From assembly GCA_037043455.1 (NCBI GenBank), contig JAWPHD010011428.1:20088-84087 (forward strand): 64,000 nucleotides of DNA, read 5' to 3'. Under the pieces are notes generated by a model. It was not told where the DNA came from, ran no database searches, and saw nothing but the letters and a program-made list of their open reading frames with translations. Below are positions 38,801 to 50,800 of this stretch, piece after piece. The position numbers and the translations under genes were made by a program. This stretch comes from Cyrtodaria siliqua (lineage: Eukaryota > Mollusca > Bivalvia > Adapedonta > Hiatellidae). Within the stretch, counting starts at the first letter, position 1. Each line of letters begins with the position of its first letter.

Positions 38801-41800
38801 GACATTTTGTGACAGACATTTAGTGCAAACATGTCCTGGTGTTACCCCTACCCGTCAGAACCTGTCTCAACTGACTTTAACCTTGGCCTTCTGATCCATG
38901 AAACTTAATCATTGTTATTTTAAAAATAAGTATAAAGTCGAAGAGGTAATGCAGCTTTTACAGAACACAGTAACCCCAAAACACGCAAAACAACAAACAT
39001 GAATGGCAATGTTAATAAGGAATAAATGTATATGACGTCACAAACACAAAAAGGGTTGACAATAGGGCTTCCGCCTTGGAACGGTCAGTGGCAGAAAAGG
39101 CCGCTGAGAGTTTAAACTAGGTTCACAAACCCCACACTTACGCTACTGTCATCGCAATAAAACGGGACAGTGTAAATAAATAAATCCCCGCCATGAACTA
39201 TACTATAACCAACAAGGCAATATAAGTAAAACACAAAGATGCTAGTGTATATATAAATATAAAAAGAATACAAAGTCTTGTTTTGGTGGTATTCAAAATA
39301 TTAATTTTATATTTGTTGTATATATTTACTGTACCATACCCCTCCGACCTCTCCCTCCCCTTCCCTCTTCCACAACTGGCATTGACCTTGTGATGTTTCC
39401 CCTCGTCGTTACAGGAACATTCTCGAAGGTGTTTCGTGAATTCGTGTTCATTATATCCTACCTCCGTTACACTCCACCACCCCTACTTATGAATAACTGT
39501 GAACCCGCTGGGCATTTCAGCCTGTAGCGATGGTCTTCTTTTCTGAATATTAATCTGTATTGTTTTTATTTCAAGGTACTTTTCAGATAATGACGTTGAC
39601 TGGTGATATGGCTGCAAGGCTGATACAACACACCATGGATCTACACCTTGACAGAGGAGTCACTAAGACAATAACATCATCATCAACCCTGACTGTCGAG
39701 TGGTTATGCAAGGTTTGGATATTTATCACTTCTCGTGGCATTGTTTCAAAATTCAGAGATGTACCCCTAATTCCACTCCTGAAGCATGGCACTTGGGCGA
39801 AGCCAAAGGAAATACAGTTACTAAGCCTAACTGAAAATATGATCCTAAAGGACAATGAATGCAAACGCTTACCTGAGGAGGTATGTGCCGTTATGGAGGC
39901 GTTATCTGTAAAACTCCTGCCATCGTTACCTGATTGGTTACCAAGGTCAGAAGTCAGACACCATGTGCTGATACCTAGTCCAGCATCAGCTTTGAAAGTA
40001 CTTTCAAAGATATTTCAGTCGCCAAGTAAGATAAACGTGATTGTATCTTTTAATAAGGATTGCAGTACAACAAGCCGAGATGCATTGGCCCATTACTTGC
40101 ATGGCGTGGTTGACATAGACATGAATGCAAAAGAGATGTTGAAGTACCTGGAAATATTTGTGGAAACTGATTCTCTTAACTCTGCCTCTAAATATGTATC
40201 TTTAACCGAAAACATCAGTTTCGTCAGCATGAAAGACTTTCCAGTGAAGTATCCACGATCATTCATTGATGCAAACCATGGTTTTAAAAGACTGCTACTG
40301 ACTCTTGGGGCAAAGGAAGTAAGTCATAACCATTTGATTCTCGAAACGATGCATGTTATCCAAGAAGGAAAATACACCCAAACTGAAGTAATTTTTTTCA
40401 TGAAGTATTTCGTCAAAAAATTTCAACTGTTTGAAGAGAACGACGCAATAGTGTCAGTTGCAAAGGAAATACGATTCCTTAAGACAAGTTCCGGCATGAG
40501 AAAGGCATCAGAGTTGTTTAATCCAGATGACAAAACTCTTCAAGATCTATTTACAGGTGAGCCAAGATTTCCAGATAGCGTACAAATTTCATATCCTAGA
40601 GACATTTACACTCTGCAATGTCTCGGTTTGAAAGATATTGTATCTGTCAATGCAGATCACATACACGAAGTGGCGGTAATGCTTGATAACTGGTCGCGAT
40701 CAGGTCGACGTGGTGATGACGTTCAGAGAAAGGCTAGAGCTTTTCTATATTACTTGAACAGATACCCTTCTGAACTATCCCAACGTGATATCAATTATGA
40801 TACTCTCGCCAATCGAATATCGAATCTGCATTGTATCCTATACAGTGAAAAGAGAACGCCATCGTTTCCTGGATGTTTACCGTGGTACTCGTATCCTCGA
40901 GTGTTATGTAAGCCATCAGAAGTGAAAGATGCAAGCAAGTGCTTGCTTGTTGGGTCTACAATGCCAGTCGTTGCTGATGTTACTGCTGTTGTTTCAGAAA
41001 TATTTGGCTTGTACCACGATCCACCGGTGAAAAATGTATTACAGCAATTATCTATTGTAAAAGATATCTTCCACGTTGATAACCAAACGGATAGTTTGAT
41101 AATCGTGAAAGCCATATACCAGTTCATGGAGCGGAAAAGCAGTAGCATTGCGCAAACAAAGTTGAAGGAAATAAAAGAAGAAGTCTGCCTTAAACAGCTA
41201 ATATGGAACGGAGAAGGGTTTTCCGAACCCAAGCACATCGTTGTTAAAAAAACTTCACAAGATATAGATTTACGACCTTATTTCTATACAATTCCGGAAG
41301 AATTCTTCGCTTTCCAACAGTTGTTTTACACATTGGATTGCTGTAGGGATCAAACCGTTGACGTTTTATTGAACACTATTTCAAGTATTGACAGGCAACA
41401 TCAATTCCGCAGAGATCAGTTAAATTCCAGCAAAGATTTGACCATGATTGGGAAACTTCTACATAGGTTTTCGTCTAGTGACAGAAAACAAGATCAAATA
41501 AATATTAGCAAAGACCTGACGCTTATTGGGAAAATTCTAAACAGACTTGCTGAAAGGAAAGACGAATTGGAAGGGAAATTCCGTAATATTTTAATTCCAA
41601 TAGAATCTGAAGACTCTGACACAATAACTTTGAAACATGTAGATGAGTGTGTTTATGACAAGGATCCACAATATTTTACACCAGAGGAAGGGGAAGAAAG
41701 AGTGTTCATTGTACACGAAAGCGTATCTATACACACAGCGAAAGAACTTGGTGTCAGATCGCTAAACAGAAAGGCATTATCAGACACAGAGAAAATTGGT

Positions 41801-44800
41801 TATGAAGCGTGGGGTCAAGATGAACCACTTACTACTAGAATCCATACACTGCTGAAAGAGGGGTACATGGACGGGTTGTCGGTTCCAAAGGAGTTACTAC
41901 AAAATGCTGATGATGCAGGTGCAACTATTGTCAATATTTTATATGACGAAAGGACAAATGAAGACGCACAAGAACGCCTTCTAAGTAGAGGAATGAAGGA
42001 GTGTCAAGGACCTGCTCTGTGGGTGTTTAACAATGCAGAATTCTCAAGAGAGGATTTGATAAATATCACAAAGTTAAATGGAGCAACTAAGGAAAAAGAG
42101 GCTAGAAAAATTGGAAAATTCGGTTTAGGGTTTTGCTCTGTTTATAATTTAACAGATGTTCCAAGTCTTGTGAGTGGAACTAACATAGTTATGTTTGACC
42201 CTCATATGACATATCTTGAAGAAGCGCTACCTGGAAACAGTCCGGGATTAAAGATAGACCTAAGCAGACCAAAGAATAGAATGTTAGTGAGAAGACACAG
42301 GGATCAATTTAAACCCTTCGAAGGTATCTTTGGATGTAATTTATTTGGAAACAGATTTTCTCCATTTAAAGGCACTTTGTTCCGATTCCCTCTTCGAACG
42401 TTTGAACAGTCGCAAAACAGCAAACTCAGTGCAAAATTCTACTCAAGGCAAGAGGTACAAGAACTCCTTAGAATGTTTATCAATGCTGCTGGAAATTTTC
42501 TCCTATTTACTCAAAATATACAAGAAATTGACTTGTTTCATTTACCACAAGGTGCATCTGTTAAGGATCAAAAACTGTTGTTTTCTATTTCACGACAGTG
42601 TTTAAAGTTTCAAAGCAAGACATTGATTCCAATAGCGGAAAATGTTTTGTCGAGGATATCAATCGAAAAGAAAAAGGAGAACTTCACTGAAATTCAAAAG
42701 AGAAACATAACACAGAACATAACTGAAACGGCAAAGGACGTTATACCAAACCTAGACTGTGAACAAGCAACGGCAAAATCATCATGGATAATTGCATGGG
42801 CGTCTGGAACAAAAGAGTCATTGGCTCTTTCAAAAACTGTAGACAGATACGCTTTCCCATTGTCGGCAATTGGTATTCCATGTAGGGAAACAAAACTGTT
42901 TGATCCCATAGAGCTTATAGAAGGTCATACAGGATTCTACACAAGTGGTCACATATTTTGCTTCCTACCTTTACCTTTAACAACTGGCCTTCCGATGCAT
43001 GTTAATGGCTCCTTTGACGTCACGTCAGATCGTAGACATCTGCTATCACTGACTGAAGACGATAAAGGACCACGAAGCAACAAATGGAATAACGCATTGA
43101 TGAAAGACTCGTTGGTAAATGCATTTATGTGTTTACTGCTCGCTTTGTCACAAAATGCGTCCCCATCGTACATATATCACAGCATTTGGCCTACGGAATG
43201 TGAAAGCGTCGTTACGCCATTTAAGATACAGTTTTTCAGGCGGATTGTGACGGAAGACATACACGTGTTCAAAGGAAAGACCAAATGGACTGCTTTTCAT
43301 GATGTCACTTTTTTAGACCCGAAAATAAGAGAATGCCAAAACATAGGTCAGATTGCATACGATATGTTAAACAGCTTCACAGCAAGACATGCAAAAATAT
43401 TTGTTGAGATGCCTTCGAAGATCCTTTCAGCTTTGATGGACAATGACAACGATACGACACAAGTTGTGAAACAGGCGATTATAGATGAGAAAGAAATGCT
43501 AATTGTCTTTTTAAATAACATTCAAAATCCTTTTTGGACTATGAGAAAAATTCAACGGGACCAAATGATAATACACGCCTTGCAATCAAATAGTAAAATT
43601 GTTCAAAACATGATTACCGAAACTCCGTGTGTACCATCAGAACCAAATGGTATACTACGAAAGCCTGGAGAGCTAGTTCATCCTTCGTGCGATGTTGCAG
43701 GAATGTTTCTTGCATCCGATGGAAGATTTCCCATCAATGACAAATGTTTTCGGTCCAAACTAATACTTGACAAGTTAGTAGGGGTAGGCATGATCGCCAA
43801 ATTTCTACCAGAAAAACTTCTTGTAGAAAGATGTGAGTCGATTAGCAATATCGCTCAAATATGTTGTGACTGTGCTCATACTAGATATGTGCATATCATG
43901 AAATACCTGAGTTCATGTGGTTTCGAACAGCCCTTAAAGGACACAACGTTGACAAATATTAAAGGAACGCATATGCTGCCAGTGTTGACCCGACCAAAGA
44001 GCTGGGCCTTTTCGTGGAAATCCGATAGTTCTTTGGACATAAAATGCTTCCAGAAAACCATTGTCTGTGACTATCATCCAAAACAAATTCGAGATACAAT
44101 CGTTCTTGGAAAACCTGAGCATTTATATAGACAGACTGGAATGGACTGTGTTGGGTCTATTGAAAACTTGGTAGATGAACGTGTGTACGCGGCATCCACC
44201 TTTTTTAATTCAAAGAATCCATTGATTAGTATATACCGAGTGTTAGGTGTAAAAGGAAACGCTTTGAGTGAAATTCCAGTACATCAAATTGTAAAACAAA
44301 TAAGTATACTTTCAGAGGAATATTGTGACAAAGACAATCAGTTTGAAGAGATATCAAGAATATATAGGCTGACATTTGACCATTTAGTGACAAGACTAAG
44401 ACCAGAGAATGAAGATGGCTTTGTTGAAAGTATTCAAACTCTTCATAACAAACCCATCATTCTGATAGGAAAAGAACTTTTTTTGCCACGAACAGTTGTA
44501 TACAACGTCAAGGAAGAATGTGCCCCTTACTTAAATCGTCTTCCAAAATGTGAACAGATGGACAAAGCAAAACCTTTGTATGGCGCAATTGGTATTCGAG
44601 AAAACTTTGCAGTCAGTGATATTGTCGACGTTTTGAAAATCAAGAAGGACAGATGGAATATCGAAAAATGTGGGGAAATTGATGTTATTAATAAACTCCT
44701 CCTTAATGTCGAAGAGAGTATTTCAAAAGAAAAAAAGACATATAAAGATTTTGAAAATGTCCGTGAGTTTATAGTAGGTCCAGATATAGAAGGTTTTCTG

Positions 44801-47800
44801 TGGCCTACTTATGAACTCGTTATTGATGACACAGATTTCAGAACTCGTTACAATATGCATATATTGCATGGGCGAATTGCATCCGACCTCGCAAAAGGAT
44901 TAGGGGCAAAGTTTAAAAACAGGAAATGTCTGCAGAACATTTCACACGGAATACGATTTGGGCAGAAGGAAAAACTAGTCACCCGCTTAAAGAAATTATT
45001 AAAAGCGTATCCATGCGATTCAAGTATCATGAAGGAACTTCTTCAAAATGCGGATGATGCTAATGCAACAGAAATACATTTTATTAAAGATTACCGCACA
45101 CATCCAACACCTAAAACACTTGGCATCAGCGATAAGTTACAAGGACCAGCGCTTTGTGTTTTCAACAACAGTTACTTCAAAGGAGAAGACTTTGAAGGAA
45201 TACACAATTTGGGCGAAGGAAGCAAATCTGGTGATCCAACAAAAACAGGACAGTATGGTGTAGGATTCAACGCAGTGTATCATTTGACTGACACCCCAAC
45301 ATTCATGGCAAAAGGACCAGGACTAGATCATGGAGGTGCTCTGTGTATATTTGATCCTCTGTGCACACACATTCCAGATGTGGACCAGGATGAACCAGGA
45401 ATGCGATATGAGATTGATGGTCTGAGAGAGGATTTTCCAGAAATTTTATTAGGATTTAAAGAAATTGAGGGATTGTGTTTATCAGAAACCGGGACGATCT
45501 TTCGACTCCCATTGAGAACTGAGCACACCGTGATAAGCAAAGAAGAAATGTCAATTGAAAGACTGGATCAAATACTGGCAGCACTCGTGGACGATATGTT
45601 TGAAGCCCTGCTGTTTGTCAAGAAGGTGAATTGTATCAAGATTTCTAATATTACATCTGGACAACTGGTTGAGGAATATTCAGTTCGTGTGGTTCTTTCA
45701 AAGGAAGATCGCAAAATAAGGGAGAGTTTCTTTGATGAAGTCCATAATATCGTGGAATCTAACAGGACAGACAAAGTTGCAAATGTAAAGGTTGAGCCGA
45801 TAGAAGCTCGATACGAAATGAAAATTGAAGATAATAGAGGGAAAGAGAAGAAATGGTTTGTTGTACAGAGGTTTGGATTTGGACCAAACCAGAGCTTGCC
45901 AGAAGAGATAACACACAAATTCAGGAATGGTGAACTGGGTAGTCTGCCGATAGGTGGAATTGCCATGGAATTGTCGGAATTCTGTACTGATAACAAACGT
46001 ACGGATCAGCATGCCAGGTTGGGAACAAATCAACGTCAGGAACACGTGCGGAATGAGTGTAGTAATAAATCTGGTAAAGCATTCTGCTTTTTGCCTTTAC
46101 CAATTGAAACAGGACTTCCATTTCATGTAAATGGGCATTTTGCACTAGATCATGAGTCTCGTAGGGAATTATGGAAAGACGGATACAGAAATCAATGGAA
46201 TGAATGTCTGTTACAGTACACAATAGCGCCTGCTATGGTCGCAGCAGTTCAGTATCTCCATACGTCTCTAATTGATGCACATTTAAAGGCTATTACTAGC
46301 TGGCACATCATGCATACGTTGATGGAACGCTATCATGCAATGTTTCCTTTGTGCGATAATGCAAAAAACGACTTTTGGAAATGCGCAGTTCGTCAGTTCT
46401 ACAAGTTTGTACTGGAAAAAGAAATTAAACTATTTCCAATAGTTCAGTCTGATAAGAAAGCGTACGATACTCAAAACCCAAAGCAAAAAACAACATTTAC
46501 AATTTCCTGGACGCCTATTACATATTCTAGTGGAACCTTTCAGGGTGTGTTCAATGACATATCGAAGCACATGGCACCAACGCTGCGTTTTAGTGCAAAC
46601 ATGTCATATTCGGCCGTAAACCGACAAGATGTGTATGTTTTACAAGACATACTTAAAGACATAGGAATGAAATTGATACAGACTCCAATTGAAATACTCA
46701 AAACGATTCATAAAGTAGGATTTGAAAACATTCCGACAGCAAACCCTATGTTTGTGATACAGTTTCTTAAATCGCTTGAAGATGATCACATCGATAGTTG
46801 CAGTATTGGAAATGTCAATGTCACCATAAACCAAACAAAGTTTCGTGATGTAAAGAATTTAAAGCATGTTGTGCGATACATTATGCAAGAGAATGAATAT
46901 TATGCACATATTGAAGGTCTCCCAATATTGCTTACAGCGGATCTGGTTTTGAGGAAGTTTACGTCAGAAAGACCCATATATCATCTCAAGTTCCGTAAAC
47001 TACTACCAGCCTCGTCATCGCAGATTCTTCATAATGAATTTCTGACTTCGTTTGATCAAAAGGAATTATATGACAAAGGATTCATTAGAAAACTAGGAGT
47101 TTCTGACTTCATTCTTTTGCTTCCAGACTCATATAGTCCTGATCAGTTTGCAAGACAAAGTAACATTCTTTGGAACAAAGAACGTAGTTCTCCAGTATCC
47201 CCTCAATGGATACGAGAACTATTTGAATTTCTGTACGAAGAATCTAAGAATCACGAGAAGTTTCAAACAAACATGCAGCAGTTAAACCAGTGGTCATTTC
47301 TTCCCTCTACACAGCAGAACGGGCATCAGACAAAGGATGAGCTTATTCCGATTGCAAAATCACATTGCTTAGTGCATCGCAGTTGCATGCAAAATGCCGA
47401 ACTCGCATCCGTTTTTGACAAAGTTTGTTTGCCCACACTTGATATTTCGGTATTTGAAGGGTGTGCATATGCCTCGAGTTTGAAGTATGCAATTGAAAAG
47501 GTCATATCTTCTACTGATAAGCCATATGAACTACTACTGTGCTTGCTCCACTACAAGGACAGAATAGCCGTCAGTAGTCTAAGCAGGGAAGACGGACTGA
47601 GTGTTTTATCATATTTTGCACGAAATATAAATATTCTGCTGAAGAAAAACGACGATTCACTGAATAGCAAATTACGTTCTCTTCCACTTTACCTAACTCA
47701 TCAAAGGATGTATGTAAGTTTAGAGGATGACGACGACATACTGGTTTTGCCGGATGACATTCCGCGCGATGGATTGCAAGAATGGGCAAGTTCAACAGGA

Positions 47801-50800
47801 ATAACGCTATTGAAAAAAGCTGAAGTACTCAAACCCTTATATGAGTTCCTTAATCTTTCGACATCGAATACGCTAGATGTGTACAAAAATAAGATTTTGC
47901 CGACGGTGAATCAACTCCCACGAGTTTCCTGGTTGGCTCACATACGCTTCATAAGAGATTGTTTACTTAATTCGTTCATGGGATACAACAAAAAACAAAA
48001 GAGAATAATCAGTCTTCTAAAACAGCTTAGATTTGTAGACGTCAATGGTGACATGAAAAGAGTAGATGAGTTATATAATCAAGACCATCCCGTGTTTAAG
48101 GTTATGCTGGAGGAAACAAATTTCCCACCAATAGAGTTCCGTACGATGGAATGGGAAAAACTGTTTATCGAGCTTGGACTCAACGTCCAGCCAGACGATC
48201 GCATGATGATACGCTTTGCTAAAGAGGTAGAGCTTGATTCTCGTAACGGCATGAATGCGAGTCTGTGTGAAAAGTCGGATGTAATTGTAAAGCATTTCAT
48301 TTCAAACGTATGGAAAGCTAGCACACTGACTGCGATAAAAACAGTTCGCTTTGTAGTTCCATACCAAGTGGATACAGAAATGAAAAACATATTACGCCAA
48401 CCAGACGATGGTTCTCGACTTGTTTGTTTTGAAACGGCAGTGTCGTGTGTGCATCGACGGTTGTGCTGGACAAGTCTTTCATTGCTTCCTGAATGGGTTT
48501 GCTCGATGCACGATAATGTTGTTCGGCAACTTGGTGTTTATGATGAACCTCCCTTGGACAAAGTTATTACCCACTGTCAAAACGTATGTGAAGCCTTTAA
48601 AATGCAACTGGAACGAGAACAAGTTTCTAAAGATTTTGTGAAAAGACAAATGGAACAATTCTACAATTTCTTTGAGAAACACAAAAACGAGACTGACAAA
48701 ATAGTACAACGGCTAAAACACACACCATTCATATACATTCCAGAAGAAGCTGAACTTGTGATGGTTAATGAAATTGTAATAGAACTTACTAACGAGGAGG
48801 AGGTAAAACCATATCTTTTCAAAGCACCAACATACTACGGTAGGTATTACGATTTTTTCATAAGGATTGGGACAAAAGAAAAAGCAACGTGTCTGCACTA
48901 TGCTTCCATACTGAACACTTTAAAAGCGAAGGTAAAAGAAGAAGAATTGCTGACACCTGAGCTTCATATTACGAGAAAAGCAGTAACGAATTTGTTCACC
49001 AAGTTGAGCATTGACCAAAGCATGAGTTCAGAGATAGGAAGGTTATATCTTCCAGACAGACAAAGAACACTTGTTGATTCAAAAACACTAACAGTGTCGA
49101 ACAACGATGACATTGAACAGAGAATTGGACAACATATTAGCATAAATTATTTTATCGGTTTTGAAAAACTTGAAATAGACATATTAGATCAAATTCGTCA
49201 ATTCGAGAATTTGCCAGAAAATGTACGACCGGAGTTTCTGACAGATGTAGTCACTGAACAAGTTTGTACAGCTGACATGATAGTGATAGAAGACGATAGA
49301 TTTGCGAGATTTTTGGAATACTACTTGCAGTCAACAGAATTTATCACGGGCGTGGTACGCCTGATAAAACATCAGCTAAGACATTCAAACCAGCAATTCA
49401 ATGACATTCAGCTGGCTTCTGTCGTCTCCCGTCTTCAGAATGTAAACATTTCAAAAGTGTCAGGTTTAAAGACTGTACTTAAATACAGAGATAATATTGT
49501 TGACGGTTCTGAGCGTGAAAAGCTATGCACCACTAGCCTATCCAATGATGCAGGGATAGAAATGTATACCATGTACTTTCAAGCAAGAGTTAATGACGTA
49601 ATGGATATAACTGATTTGACTGAAGAAGATGGTGGTCTTGTCGATTTAATACAACAATGTGCTGATAATGGGATTACTCGGGAAAAATACATAACCTGTA
49701 TACTTCGATTGATAGATACTCCATCCTGGATAAAAGAAAAATTGGACAAGCTTAGAATCGACGATTACGATCTACCTCTGGACTTGAAAGTGTCTGCATT
49801 TCCCAGACCAGGAACGTATGTGGAAGAAAGATGTTATCCTTTCTTAGAGCAAGGAATATATCCGTTCAAAATGCATGAATACAAATGCGTCGCACTGGAG
49901 TTGGAAGACGATGAAATGGATAATGATTATGATAGTGGTGATGATGTATATGGGCCGGTTTATATTTATGTGCACATAATAAGAGAGGAACAAATGCCTG
50001 ACAGAAGATCGCATTTGAGGCTGCAGTATGTTATAGACACAGGAAACAACGATATGAATTCCGAAACAGTGCCAATATATCGCCTGTATAGGTTTGTCCG
50101 AAAAGACTCAGAAGTAGTATCAGATGTCGTCCGATATGATGACGAGCCTATAGGTGCAGTGGCATTTGACGAGAATTGTCGGCGCATCAGACAAATGTTG
50201 ATAGAAGCGTGGGCGCTGCCGGAAATAGAGAGGAGAAGGGTCATTAGACGTCTACTGATGAAGTGGCATCAAGACAAGAACTGTGGTAATGAAGAGTACT
50301 GTAAACGAGTGTTCAACTACATTAAGGAAGTAGTAATTAAACTTGAACATAATGAACATACATATCGAGGACACTGTTACTAATGAGACAGGAAGAACCG
50401 CCCCGGATACGTCTGGTTCGTCGTATTACGGAATGGGGTGTAACATAAACCGTAGAGCTCATCAATATGCGAGGGCTTTCCGCGAAAATATTGGCGAATA
50501 CAATAGATCGCAGAGGAGTGGTATTTACGCCCATCATTCAGGAAATAGGGCAGTCAGACCTGATCTTGGGGAGGCCAATCGCTGGTTACGACAAGCAAAG
50601 AATGATTATAGAGCTGCTCAAGTGTGTTTGCCTACAGTGAAAGATGTTGACGGCTTTAACTGGATTTGTTACACATGCCATCAGGTAAAGTTACTGTCTT
50701 CTTTTATTTTAAAACAGTGTGTATTTAAAATTTAAAATAGTTCATTCCAACAATAGCAGCAAATACAATGTTAAGTTTAGAATAAATATAAACGTTTTAT

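Noticed and set aside
50376..50391. 16 nt micro-intron GTTACTAATGAGACAG to bridge J and HEPN
   Set aside because: Too short for metazoan splicing, and removal creates TGA at the junction.
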